Numbered from the stretch's first letter, positions 1 through 10,223 are shown. The stretch: 31,745 nt of DNA from Spirogloea muscicola (GCA_009602725.1 WELB01000008.1:1077051-1108795); one strand, 5' to 3'. Numbers and translations: made by a program. Notes: generated by a model from the letters alone, not told the origin.

Positions 1-44
<44 letters not shown>
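1..44. repeat. (GCC)n trinucleotide repeat at the window edge
   Basis: An uninterrupted GCC/CCG run opens the window and ends directly at an ATG at position 45. It may be the 5' UTR or a coding Ala/Pro run of a gene that begins to the left, or simply a place where the assembly broke. Similar GGC runs recur at about 5787-5810 and 22173-22205. Confidence 0.95.
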
Positions 45-509
45 ATGGCGCGCTTCCAGCCGACGGGACCCAGGAGCGGTAACGGGACTTGGGGGACTGC
101 GCCCTTCTCCGCCGGTCCCTCGGGCGCTGCGCCCAGCCCTGAGGGCTCCCGATCCTTCGCCGAGCGCGCCCGCAGCGCCGCGGCACGAGCTCTTCCGAAT
201 GGGGACGGAGGGGCCGACGTGTCGAAAGGGCAAACAATTTTGCCATGCAGATGTTGTGTCACGCCGAGCACGAGGCCCGTGGCTGACGGCCACGCAGAGA
301 GCCTCCCCTTGCTGCGAGTGCTGAACCGGCGGCTCGCCCTCGCCTCTCCTGATGCTACACCTCCTCTGGGGCGTGCAACCTCCCTCCTCGCTCCAAGCTG
401 CCACATAGCGGACTCGAGAAGGACGTGCGAGGCGCCATTTGCGGAGATGCAGAGGCTGGGACTCAGCTCCGGTCAAATGTATGGCTTGATCGTTGCACCA
501 CGCCCGTAG
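45..509 (+). CDS. Hypothetical ORF, possibly a first exon; weak
   Basis: An open frame of 154 codons begins at the ATG right after the (GCC)n run. The first 60 or so residues are rich in Gly, Ala, Pro, Ser and Arg, as expected for any frame through GC-rich 5' sequence. The remainder shows no motif, transmembrane segment or repeat that I recognise. If real, the first part could be a 5' exon that splices onward; I could not find convincing partner exons. It is at least as likely to be chance openness in a GC-rich stretch. Confidence 0.15.
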   Translation: MARFQPTGPRSGNGTWGTAPFSAGPSGAAPSPEGSRSFAERARSAAARALPNGDGGADVSKGQTILPCRCCVTPSTRPVADGHAESLPLLRVLNRRLALASPDATPPLGRATSLLAPSCHIADSRRTCEAPFAEMQRLGLSSGQMYGLIVAPRP

Positions 510-1974
510 CCATGGGGTGGCAAGTACGAGGAAAGGGACGTGCGAAGGGGAAGTTCTGACTTTTTCAATCTGCTGTGATGCAACCATGGGCTACTCTTTG
601 CGCGTCTGACGCTATTTGAGGCTTTCGCTTGTTGCAAGGCTTGCCAGGCTTGACCTGCAAGGACGCCAGAGGTAAGAGGCCAAGCAGAATGCTGCTGCTG
701 ATATAAAAGGAGCGGCTGTTGAAGTCAGCCAGGTGCACACAGAGGGTGTTCATGACTATATTAGCGGAGCCACAGGCTAGGCAGACAGGGCGCTGTTAGT
801 CCCCCGTGTCAGCAGTAGGAAGTCAGATGAGCTGAGGGGAGGTCTAGCAACCGCCGCTGACTGGCCTCTTGCCATCTGTCACTGTCGTTGACGTCGAGCA
901 TAGGCAAGACCATCCAAAAGGCAAGATTGACCACCAAGACCCCTGCATTCTGCCAAAATGCAGATATTTGGCGCACGATGCAAGATTAACGATTGTCACA
1001 CTTGCATGAGGGTGCGCGTCACGTCATGGCGAGTGGGGAGACCTCTTAGCAGCCTCCACTGAGAAAGCGTGGACAACTTGCCGCATCATCCGCTACCAGC
1101 ATCAGACGACAATTAGTGCAATCAATTGATTGCAGCATTCATACGGCTCGATTGCCAGAGCCATTGATCTCAAGGTAGCACAGTGTGCGTGGCTTGTAAC
1201 AAGGTGAACACAAACGAAGATCCTTGAGCCGCACAAAAATTTCTACACCCCAAGTTGCAGGTGCCAGAGAGCTGCTTACAACACAAGGAGAAAATGAGAA
1301 TGACGTTCCCATTGGCGGCAGAACTTGTGTCAAGCTAAATGGAAGATTGTGGACAAGAGGGAAAGGCAAGCAGAGGCAAAAGTGGAGGCTGTAGTCAACC
1401 TGACAAAGTTCGTCTATAAGCTGTTGAAGACAGGCATATGCAGCATTGCAGGCTTTCTAAGTGGATCGTACGGCAATGTCGTCAATAACCTGTCTATGTC
1501 AATAACCTTGTTACGCCTGTCGATCAGGGGACCGGACATCATAAGTAGCCGAGGGAAGCTAGTCGAGCTTAAGAGCTTGACAAGCATAAGCACAGCATGT
1601 CAACCACTGTTCTAGCCGAGCAGCGCCGAGGAAGTCTTTCGACGCTGTACATGTGCCCAAGGGCAAGGACATTATCACGTTCAATATCTGATTTGCCAGG
1701 ACTGTAGGTGTCCTAATAGCTAAGTGTTGAGCAGAAGCCCATGGGACCCTGCCGTCAGCTCTACAGGCTAGTATTGTCATGCAGGGGAATAACACATTCT
1801 CTAATCCCACCATTGACAGCAGATCGTGTCGCCAGCTTGTGGGAACGTCTCAAACACCCAAAACCCATTCACTTAGACTGCTTGTGCACCTTGACATCGC
1901 AAGTTGGAGTGATCATATGATACATACATTCTCTCAGGAGGTACCTCTCAGGAGCACAAGACTTGGTCAAGATA
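510..1974. other. No gene recognised
   Basis: About 1.5 kb in which open frames are short and mutually overlapping, with no protein motif. The only notable element is a TATA-like site at 702-709. Some of this may be intron or the 3' flank of the minus-strand coiled-coil gene further right. Confidence 0.5.
702..709 (+). promoter_or_regulatory. TATA-box-like site
   Basis: TATAAAAG lies in a GC-mixed context reading toward higher coordinates. No convincing coding exon follows within 500 bases, so this is only a candidate core promoter and may be chance. Confidence 0.2.
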
Positions 1975-1979
1975 TGTCA

Positions 1980-2090
1980 ACGTCCATCCTAACTTTGATG
2001 GTGAGAGGTGCTTTTTCCAAGCCAGTTACGTCCATCCTAGCTTTGATGGTGAGAGGTGCTTTTACCAAGCCAGTTACGTCCATCCTAGTT
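1980..2090 (+). repeat. 48-base tandem repeat, about 2.3 units
   Basis: Units start at about 1981, 2029 and 2077 and differ by only a few bases. Each contains GTCCATCCTA, then CTTTGATGGTGAGAGGTGCT, then CAAGCCAGTT. The period is 16 codons, so an open frame on the plus strand stays open through it (1779-2096), but nothing else argues that it is translated. Confidence 0.85.
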
Positions 2091-2488
2091 ATCTGATGTC
2101 CTATACGAGGTTAGCAAGAATAGCCTCACAAGGCACACTATTAAGTGAGAAAATGGATCTGGTGGAGAAGTGCAATAGCAAGCTACAGTATCCTGGGCAC
2201 TCCAATGAGGGGAATGGAACACCTGTTGGATGCTACGGAAGTCAAAGGAATAATAGTGTGACCTCATTGTACACTATTTTCTCTGCAGATCACATGGACT
2301 GCACTGTCAGCGAGCAGCGCATGCCTTGTTGCCTTGACTCCACAGACTTCTGCTGGACTAGTATTCATACAGGTACGTCTGATGCTGGCACACGATTGAG
2401 CTATGGAATGTAAGTCCCTCGATCTCTTACCTCGCTGAAGGGTCAACCTCGACCCTTCTCATCGTCTTTATGGGCCAGATCAGCTGCG
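2091..2488. other. No gene recognised; probable 3' flank of the coiled-coil gene
   Basis: There is no protein motif on either strand. The stretch lies directly downstream of the proposed stop codon (2489-2491) of the minus-strand coiled-coil gene. An alternative last-exon frame of that gene would run to 2443. Confidence 0.4.
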
Positions 2489-5400
2489 CTACAACAGATC
2501 CTCATGAGATATGATTCTGAGTGCATGAAAGATTCTCTTGATATTCCCAAAAAGATCAAGCAGATCATTGTGCAACGTGGAGAGTGCAGCTTGGATTGCT
2601 GGCCTGGACAGTGTTGTACCTTGGTTCTTTGGCTCACGGCAACTTGGATTGGTCTTAAGGGCGACCTGAAGCTTTTCTGCTTTGCTGGCGTTTTGACACC
2701 CTCGAGCTGCCAAAAAAGGAGGCACTGATTTAGAAGCACTGAGGAGCTGATTAGTAAGTCACGAGGCAATGAACATCAGTGTCAAAGTGCATCAGCATCC
2801 TGGTCATGGAGTATCAGCAGTCTAAGCGAAGGTTTGCTATGTTCTGTCTCTGTCGCGCAAGTTGGTAGAATGAGCACAAACTAACTGCATGGATTATCTG
2901 GAAAGCATACCTGCATGCCTATCTCACATATACGCTGGACCAGAGTGGCCACCTCAGCCTCATGCCGTGCTTTTTCTGCTGCAGCCTCCTGTCGGTACTT
3001 TGTAATGCAGGCCTCCATCTCCTTCCTGGCTTGCTCCTTCACGGCTAGCATCTCTTTCTTCAGTTCCAGCATCTCTCGACATACAAGATCCTCCCGATCG
3101 CATGCCTCTTGCATGGCCCGTGATAGGTCCGTGGTCATTGCCTCAGAAGCCTTAAATTGAGACCTCAGAGCTGCCACCAAGTCTGAGGCTTTCTCAAGCT
3201 TACCCTGCAACTCCATGACCTGCTCATAGGAAAGGTTAGGCTAAATCAAGTACATCAGGATGTCACCGCTAAGAGTGATGACTAGTACTCCAGTCCTGCC
3301 TGACGAAGGAGATGTAACACATGTTACGTAATGCTACCAGGCCATGCAGTAACACTCTATGTCATTAGAAGCCATTCTCATACCTGATTGCTTGACTCTT
3401 GTAGATCCTTCAACAGAGATGCAACCTCGGCCTCCTGCTTCTCCTTGTCCATGTCCGCCTGCTGCCTCAGCTGTTCGCTTTCCTTGGTCATTCCCACCTT
3501 AAGAGCCTGCATCGAGACCTTCATCTCCTGTCTGGCGCTTCGTTCCTTTTCAGAAGCTTCCTTGGCGGTACTCTGAAATAGTTCGGCAAGCCGTTCAGCC
3601 TGCTCCAGCTGCACCAACAGGCTGGCCTCTGCTTTTACAGACTCTGCAGCTTGCTCCAGCTTCACACGCAAGTCCTGTGCCTGCACACAGCACGTCAAAC
3701 GAATTCCTCTTACAGCCAATTGAGGACTTCCCTTTAAACTGTTCCTCATGCAGAGTACGTAGCCACAAAGCAATGCTGGCCGACTGTGGAGTGGCGGAGA
3801 TAAGAACATGACCACGTACAGTTTCCAAAGCCTTTGTATGCTCCTCAGAAGTTATCATCAGCATCGTCTCCCGTTGCTGCTTCAGATGTACAATAGCGGG
3901 TGCATACATCTCCAACCACTTCAGCTCAGCTGCGTCGCATGCACCTCTTCTGTCTGCCATGTCAGACAGGTCTTTGGCACTTCGGGCGATCATCCTCTGC
4001 TTCGACAGCAAAGTCAGGTGCCTCTCCTGAACAGCACGGATTGCAGAGTCACTTCTCACAGCTTGATTCACCTCAGGCAGCAATTGCAGGCATGCTGAAA
4101 ATTGTGGCGCTGCAACAGATGGCCATGCCAGTCGGGAGAAGTACTCCCACCTGCAGCTCAACATACTGTTCAAGAAGTCTGGAATGACCGAGGATAGCAG
4201 TTGCTACTGCATCTTTGGCTTCCTCAGCTGACCTCCTCTCCGATTCAGCAGTGCTCTGAGATATATCCAACTGTTCCTTAAGTGCAACTAGCTCAGCAGC
4301 TTGATGCTCTACTGTGTTGGCCCAGTCGTCTTCTCGAGAAGACCACACCTGAGCCCACCAGGCACATGATCCATCTCATTCTAGAGTACACATGATGCGA
4401 TTACAACTGTGCAAACCGCTTTATGCCAGCCTCACAGTGCCGTGCATCGTCTTCAAGGTAACACACACTCAAGTGATATGGCCTGAGTAGATTGTAAATT
4501 TCATACCTTGTCCATCTCCTCCCAATGTTGAAGTTCCTCTTCCCACTTCGCCTGCTTCTCCTCCCAAGCCTTCTTCTCCTGCTGCAGCGCTTCTACCAAT
4601 CTGTTCTTTGCATCCAGATCTACAGATGCGGTTTCCTGACTGGTGTCATCCTCTCTCACTGACACCAGACCTTTTTCAGGAGACTGATGGCCATTGAGCT
4701 TCTCAAAGTACTGCTGTGGCGGTGAGCGCTCCTCCTGCAGCAGTCCTTGTGGCTGCCTCATGCGACCGAGTGACCTCCTTGCCAGCACCTGCATGCAGAA
4801 GGCCCTAAGATGAGCAGCTTGACGAAAGACTTCTAGAAGCTGTGAAGGTAGACGATTCCAGAACTTCAGAACCTGTGAAAATATGGCAGCCTTATACCTG
4901 CTCAGGAGTAGCCAACAATGTCCGCCTTGCCGCACTCGCGGGCGTACATGGTACTTTCTGGGAGTCCAGTACTGCAAGTAGGTGGTGACGAAGCTCTTGA
5001 ACCTCCCTTACAAGAGTCTCTCGTTCGCCACCCTGTTGTGCACACAGTACGCTTTATGAGACACCTGGAGATCGCAGTATATGCGTGCTGTCTTCTAATA
5101 TTCAGCATGAGAAGTACTAAAAGTTCTAGTCAGCAGACCTCGTGGAAGGCCTTCAGCTCTTTGTGTTCCTGATGCAGACGCTGAAGCTCAAGTTTCAGCC
5201 TTGCAACGTCGGGATGATTGTCCAACTTTTCTTCCAAGACCTGCCACACGCAGTGGAAAGGTTCTGTAGGCGCTAACGCTCAAAATTCAGGTAGCTCAAT
5301 AAGCGCCACAGCTAGGAGGGCCAGGAGGGCCATCATACCCTGACAAGCACAGTTACACTCAGGCGCAGCTTCTTACCTTACGTTCGAAGAGCATCGCGGA

Positions 5401-5755
5401 CCACTCCTGGGCTAGGAAAGTGGAGGTGGGTATGAGGTTATCTGCGACAGCTTCCAGGCGAGAAACCTTCTCCTCCCTGGCCTGCTGCAGGACGGCAGTG
5501 CTGTCCCGGTCTTGCTTGTACCGCTGCACCTGCAGCCGTGATGTGCGACAGAGCGAACGCATCACTCTGACGGAACAGTGTGGTGGTGCTCACACGAGCG
5601 TAGTGTGTCGCCGGAGTGGCCCGCAGTGCGCCGTCGCACGGAAGCAGTGCCGATGACAGCAGCAGGCTGAAGCGCACCACGAGGCTCAGCTGCTCGATCT
5701 CGGCGGCGGCGCGGCGCAGCTCGTCCTCCGCGGCGCGCTCCCTGCGCAGCGCCGC
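2489..5755 (-). CDS. Coiled-coil protein, multi-exon, 5' end missing
   Basis: Spliced by eye on the minus strand, exons are 5755-5594, 5529-5377, 5240-5139, 5032-4955, 4872-4507, 4348-4151, about 4071-3820, 3680-3384, 3219-2911 and about 2665-2489, giving nearly 700 residues. All ten lengths divide by three, all junctions are phase 0, and most exons start with a Val or Ala codon after CAG. The product is rich in Glu, Lys, Gln, Arg and Ala with heptad-like stretches such as KKAWEEKQAKWEEELQHWEE and KEMLAVKEQARKEMEACITK, so long coiled coils are expected, probably in a structural or scaffold role. I recognise no catalytic domain or orthologue. No in-frame ATG is seen in or just before the first exon, so an exon further upstream is needed. 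The last exon is uncertain: a competing frame starts near 2706 and ends at 2443. The donor after 5139 (GTCTGC) is weak, and the seventh exon could instead begin at 4026. Confidence 0.6.
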
Positions 5756-6120
5756 CTGAAGGGGTCCCGCGGCTGCGCCGGCGCCGCCCGGCGGCGGCGG
5801 CGGCGGCGGGCGAGCCCGGTGGCGTTTCGAAACGGCGCAACGGCCGGGTCAACGGAGGGGAGCGACCGGCGCCGGTTGCGACCGGTTTGGATCGGGTCGA
5901 ACCAACCGGCACCGGTGGGGAGCCAGGCCCGGTTGAACATTCATCCGCCCACCCAGCTCAACGCCGAAATCTCTCGTGGTGAGCCACGTGGGACACCAGT
6001 TGCTATGGGCTTGACTGCTGCAGGTCAATGGCAGTCAGCTCCAGCGCCAGGCACGTAAGCCGCACGACAATCACAAACGACACCAGAAGCAAGAAAGTGG
6101 CTCTCCCAATGTCAATTCTT
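5756..6120. other. GC-rich stretch with CCGG-type repeat block
   Basis: The part from about 5820 to 5945 is dense in ACCGGC, ACCGGT and GGTCG words and resembles blocks at about 11363-11490, 16908-16960 and 17187-17235. It lies where the 5' exon of the coiled-coil gene would be expected, so that exon may have been displaced or lost. No coding exon is supported here. Confidence 0.45.
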
Positions 6121-6175
6121 TCTGGGCTGGCTTTTCGCAGCCCTTGCCCCCATTAAGAGTGCCACTTCTTCTCTG
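6105..6175 (+). repeat. Type-B hairpin repeat (loop TTTTCG)
   Basis: The hairpin GGGCTGGCTTTTCGCAGCCC spans 6124-6143 and is followed by a tail reading TTGCCCCCATT...GAGTGCCACTTCTT. Further copies are at 6605-6705, 11243-11325 and 21729-21832. These four share the same loop and the same 3' tail, unlike the loops in the hairpins that follow LINE stop codons. Confidence 0.8.
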
Positions 6176-6232
6176 CGAAGGGGCCTGAAGAAGCTGTGTC
6201 AGGACGGGGCGAGAACGCAGCGAGCCAGCCGA

Positions 6233-6420
6233 CTTCAACGCCGCTGGCTCGTGGGCTCAGGTATACCGGATGCGCCTCTCTGTATCCCTGCAGCGGTCCA
6301 TGGCCCACGCTCTGCATCTGCGAGCTGGCCGTGCTCTCGCTGCGGGCTCTGGCTTTCGTCAGGGTGATAGCTTCCCGGCAGCTAGACTGTCGGATCTGAG
6401 GCTCCTCACATGTTAATTAC
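6233..6420 (+). mobile_element. LINE 3'-end fragment (C-terminus of the RT polyprotein)
   Basis: One plus-strand frame reads the hallmark end of this element family: a VYRMRL-like segment, SLQRSMAHALHLRAGRALAA, an SGFRQGDSFP-like segment, then SDLRLLT before the frame ends near 6413. It matches the intact tails at 9470-9644 and 16870-16606. Only about the last 60 codons remain, so this is a 5'-truncated copy, as is usual for target-primed reverse transcription. The hairpin at 6562-6580 lies about 150 bases downstream. Confidence 0.75.
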
Positions 6421-6540
6421 TGAGTGATCCATCCTCCCCCTGTTTTACCATAGCATCCTCAGGCCCCTTTGTAGCTGCATTCTTTCTTTGTGTGCTTTGG
6501 TTTCTTAGCGCTTCCTCTGGCTTCCTCTGGCCCCCTTCTC

Positions 6541-6860
6541 GTTCTTTGTTCATTCTTTTTTGGGCTGGCTTGTCCAGCCCCTATCCTCAATGGGCGAGCC
6601 CTTTCTTTGTAGCTGCTCACCGCTCTTAGGCCCCTCTGAACCTTTGTAAATTCTTTTTGGGCTGGCTTTTCGCAGCCCTTGCCCCCACTGGGAGTGCCAC
6701 TTCTTCTACACCAGTCCTGAGATAGCGCTTTTGGCCCCTTTCGTAACTTGGCCCCTTCGAACAGAGAAAGGGCTCGCCCATTGAGGATGTGGGTTGGTAC
6801 AGCCAGCCCAATAAAAGTGGCACTCCAAATGGGGGCAAGGTCTGTGATAAGCCAGCCCAA
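6541..6860. repeat. Composite hairpin repeats in head-to-head arrangement
   Basis: A type-A hairpin at 6562-6580 is followed by the phrase CTCAATGGGCGAGCCC, then a type-B hairpin at 6659-6678 with its CCACTTCTT tail. The minus-strand version follows at once: GGGCTCGCCCATTGAGGA at about 6770-6788, a hairpin at 6791-6809 and another half-site near 6850. The whole 6590-6700 composite is nearly identical to 21700-21832. The inverted layout suggests two insertions in opposite orientation rather than one element. Confidence 0.8.
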
Positions 6861-7740
6861 AAAAAGGAATGAACAAAGTACAAGAAGGGGGCTAGGCGAA
6901 GCACTAAGGAAGACGAGCACAAAAACCCTGTCGGGCTTCTTCTGCTTCTCGCAGCCCTTGCACCCGTTGGGCGAGCCACTTCTTTCTTCAAAGGGGGTTG
7001 ATGGCTGTGGAAAAGCCAGCCCTGTCCCACCGCCCCAACCCCCGTTCCCTCCCTCCAACAGCAAGCCACATTCTACCCAACCTACCCCCCCCTCCCACGC
7101 CTTCCCTGTGGCTGCAGCCCTCACGCCGTCGCGAACTCCCTCGGCGCCCACATGCGTTGCAGCGGAGGCCCGTCCCACCATCACCAGCCTCCTCTCTCCC
7201 CTTTTGGCCTGCTGCCGGCCCACAGCTACCCTTCTTGTGCGTGACAATGTTGCAGGATACGCCCTTGAGCTCCCATACCTCCAGGAGACCTGATGCCAAT
7301 GCCGCGCCCGTCAATCAACATGAGATTTTCTCAGTGTCTCTATTGCACTTCTCACACTGATGTGCTATGCTCATGCAGCAATTCTTTGTCGCACCTGCAA
7401 CAGTCAGCATGAAGGAGGCCTCATTGTCTTTCTGCTTGCTTGCTTGGTCAGCACTTTGAAGGAGGGCCAGTTCCACAGATTTACCTTATCCATATCTAGC
7501 ATTCTACACAAAGGACTGGCTGAATGAGGAACAGCCTTACAGATTACAATTGCTCTCGCTCTTGGTGATGACTTAGATTGGCGGAGCTTCGGCGACCATC
7601 ATGTCATAGCTCATGAGCTGACTACATGCTCCAGAACCTGCTCTTGCATAAGTGGCCGTTGATGAGCGCCATAGGTGGTTTGTCAATGTTGAGCAAGCTC
7701 AATCCTCAACAGAGGATCTTCTAACGAGCAGCAAAGGAGC
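6861..7740. other. No gene recognised; C-rich stretch and repeat debris
   Basis: From about 7030 to 7180 the plus strand is strongly C-rich, which opens Pro-rich frames without motifs. The rest shows no protein similarity that I recognise. The right part (about 7310-7740) is ordinary mixed sequence leading into the LINE remnant. Confidence 0.45.
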
Positions 7741-7794
7741 TTGAGGTTCAGCACGATGACGTCCAGCATAGGAAGTCAGCGACCACTAACTGTG

Positions 7795-8346
7795 TCCTCA
7801 TTCACTACGGCGATGGGGCTTTTGCCTCCGGACGACCTCCGGGGACGCGCGCGGCTGCTCTCGGCATCGTCACCCGGGGCGGCAGCTTGGTTGTCTGCCC
7901 TGCCGATTTACGACGCGCTCCGGATGCCGGACGACGCCTTCCGCACGGCTGTGCACCGCCTCCTCGGCCTCCACCCACCCTGCATAAGTGGAGTACAGCA
8001 GTGCGAGTGCGGCGAGCGCAGCCCACACGCGGCATCGTTGGCAGCTCATATGCTCAGGTGCGCAAGGGAGGGGAGCGGACCGGCACACACGACCTGCTCC
8101 GGAGTGCAATGTTCGGCATATTTGTCGAGGCGGTCACACAGTGGCGCTGGAGAGTTCCAGCATCATGCCTCTGACTGCTGGGGCGGATGGCCGCCTCCAC
8201 ACCCGGCGCGCCGATCTCGTCGCCAGCGCGCTCGGCGGGCGGCCACGGCTCATTGCCGACGTGGTCACGACTGACTGCTTGATTTCAGGAGCGCCAAACG
8301 CTCGTCGGAGGCGGCGGGCTATGCAGTCCGCCAAGCGGCGGGCGTA
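7795..8346 (+). pseudogene. LINE polyprotein fragment 1 (CCHC knuckle and endonuclease-type region), frameshifted
   Basis: The frame starting near 7795 reads a TTAMGLLPPDDLRGRARLLS-like segment, then a knuckle region with QCECGER followed by HMLRC (spacing C-x-C-x13-H-x3-C), typical of the C-terminal part of non-LTR retrotransposon products. After about 8060 the reading continues in another frame, through RRADLVASALGG and LIADVVTTD, and stops at 8347. A closely similar segment occurs again at 8780-9260, so this is either a separate truncated copy or a duplication within one element. The frame change means it is not functional. Confidence 0.75.
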
Positions 8347-9644
8347 AAGGAACGGAAGTACTATGCAACCTTCGATGCAGGCATCCTGGCCAGCGCAGCG
8401 GCCCTCGTCCAACACCCGGCCTTCCTGGCGACGCCGGCTGCCGTGCACCAGGCCTCCCTGCCTGTGAGCCGCGGGGGTCTGGGCTGCTGGCCGCTGGCTC
8501 GTGCTTGCCGGGCAGCGCACCTGGGGAGTTGGGCGCAGGTTGCGGCTCCGGTGGCCCAGCTTTTCATCCGGCATGGAAGTCGCCTTCTGGGGCAGGCGGC
8601 GGCGGACGTGGAGACTGGCACGTTGCCCTTCCAAGAGGCTCTCCGCTCAGCCCGGGATGAGCTGCTTGCGGATCACCCAGCCCTGGTGCCACGGGCCGTC
8701 CCGTTCGCGCACCTCGCGCGCACGGCCGACCTCCGGGCCCAAGCTCGCTTCATGGCAGAGGTGGATGCGGCCTCCTTCACCACGGAGATGGGGCTCTTGC
8801 CAGCGGCCGACCTCCGGGGGCGCGCGCGGCTGCTCTCGGCATCCTCACCTGGGGCGGCAGCTTGATTGTCTGCCCTGCCGATCCATGCTGCGCTGCGAAT
8901 GCCCGATGCCGCCTTCCGTACGGCGGTGCACCGCCACCCACCCTGCGTCAGTGGAGTACAGCAGTGTGAGTGCGGGGAGCGCGGTTCAGCGGCGGCATCG
9001 TTGGCAGCTCACATGCTCAGGTGCGCACGGGGCGGGGAGCGGACAGGAACACACGACCGGCTGCGAAGCGCCATGTTTGGAATCTATGTCGAGGCCGGCT
9101 ACACGGTGGCGCTCGTACCAGCATCATGCCTCCGATCGCTGGGGCGGATGGCCGCATCCACATCCGGCGCGCCAATCTCGTCGCCAGCGCGCTCGATGGG
9201 GGGCCTTGGCTCATCGCCGACGTTGTCACGACTGACAGCTTTGTTTCCAGCAGCAGCGCCAAACGCTCGTCCGAGGAGGCGGGCTACGCAGTCCGCCAAG
9301 CGGCGGACGCCAAGGAACGTAAATACGCGGACCACCCGGTGGGCGACGAATTTGTTCCCCTGGCGGTCGACATACACGGGGCCTTTGGCGCAAAGTGGCT
9401 CGACTTGCTTCACCGCCTTGCGCAGCAGGCCGCGGCCCGCCGCCACGGGCAGCAGGGCGAGCAGCCCGGGTCCCTCGCGCAGGTCTTCCGCATGCGCTTG
9501 GCCGTCTCGCTTCAGCGGTCCCTTGCGTTCGCAGTCCACTTGCGCGCAGGCCGAGCTTTGGCAGCGGCCTCCGGCTTCCGTCAGGGCGACGTCTTTCCCC
9601 CGGCTAGCTACTCAGACTTGCATCTCCTGACTAGAGGTCACTGA
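8347..9644 (+). pseudogene. LINE polyprotein C-terminal half, with nonsense codon and frameshift
   Basis: The segment begins with a post-RT motif widespread in non-LTR elements (HQASLPVSRGGLGCWPLA), then an Ala-rich region, GLLPAADLRGRARLL, the CCHC knuckle (QCECGERG...HMLRC), then RRANLVASALDGG, LIADVVTTD and KERKYA, which fit the charged residues of a restriction-like endonuclease, and FVPLAVDIHGAFGAKWLDLL. It ends in SLAQVFRMRLAVSLQRSL, HLRAGRALAAASGFRQGD and SYSDLHLLTRGH before the stop. Damage: TGA at 8863-8865 where the 7.8 kb copy has TGG, and a frame change near 9110-9140. The reverse-transcriptase palm motif (FADD-like) is absent, so this is a 5'-truncated copy. The endonuclease assignment is inferred from motif pattern only. 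Confidence 0.8.
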
Positions 9645-9783
9645 GCGTCCTCTGGCTGATGTCTTAGTCCTAGTCCACAGGCATGGACTGTAGTGTAGTT
9701 CTATTTCGGCATCTCTTTCTTTGGCTTGGGATACTGTCCATTCTTTTCGGGCTGGCTTTGCCAGCCACTCTTCTCTATGGGCG
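9645..9783 (+). mobile_element. LINE 3' UTR with conserved hairpin
   Basis: This is the untranslated tail of the LINE above. The hairpin GGGCTGGCTTTGCCAGCC spans 9749-9766, about 105 bases after the stop, and is followed by CTCTATGGGCGAGCG, the usual phrase of this family. The next LINE fragment starts immediately after that phrase. Confidence 0.75.
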
Positions 9784-10223
9784 AGCGCTTTGTTGATCAT
9801 CCAGTGAGAGACGAGTTTGTCCCACTCGCCGTCGAATTACACGGAGCTTTTGGGACGAAATGGCTTGACCTTCTTCACCGCCTTGCGCGGCGTGCAGTGG
9901 CCCGCCGCCACGGGCAGCAGAGCGAGCAGCCTAGCTTCAATGTCGCCGGCTCCCTCGCTCAAGTCTTCCGGATGCGCTTGGCCGTTTCTTTGCAGCGGTC
10001 CCTTGCCTTCGCGATTCATTTGCGCGCAGGCCGCGCTTTGGCTGCAGCCTCCGGCTTCCGTCAGGGCGACGTCTATCCGCCTGCTAGCTATTCTGATTTG
10101 CATCTCCTGACTAGAGGTTACTAAGAGTCCCCTTGCTGCCGTTTTAGCACTTAGCACCTTGCTTTCTGCACCATCCGGCTCCTTCGGACCTTGTCCATTC
10201 CTTCGGGCTGGCCTCTCACAGCC
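9784..10223 (+). mobile_element. Second LINE 3' end in tandem (ORF tail plus hairpin)
   Basis: An open frame reads FVPLAVELHGAFGTKWLDLL, a VARRHGQQSEQ-like stretch with a few extra residues relative to the preceding copy, SLAQVFRMRLAVSLQRSL, HLRAGRALAAASGFRQGD and SYSDLHLLTRGY, then TAA at about 10122-10124. A hairpin sits at 10205-10223, about 81 bases after the stop. The frame is intact over this piece, so the copy is younger or was simply cut short before any lesion. It lies head-to-tail behind the first copy. Confidence 0.8.

Noticed and set aside
504-513. CCGTAGCCAT followed by GGCAAG-like bases, resembling the start of the dinoflagellate spliced leader
   Set aside because: Only ten bases match before it diverges. 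One such match is not negligible by chance in 31 kb on two strands, and no other relic leaders were seen. Not enough to assign a dinoflagellate origin.
6459-7314. Minus- and plus-strand ORFs of 100-262 codons over the hairpin cluster
   Set aside because: The frames are opened by inverted hairpin repeats and a C-rich tract, with no motif. The same peptides recur wherever the repeat occurs.
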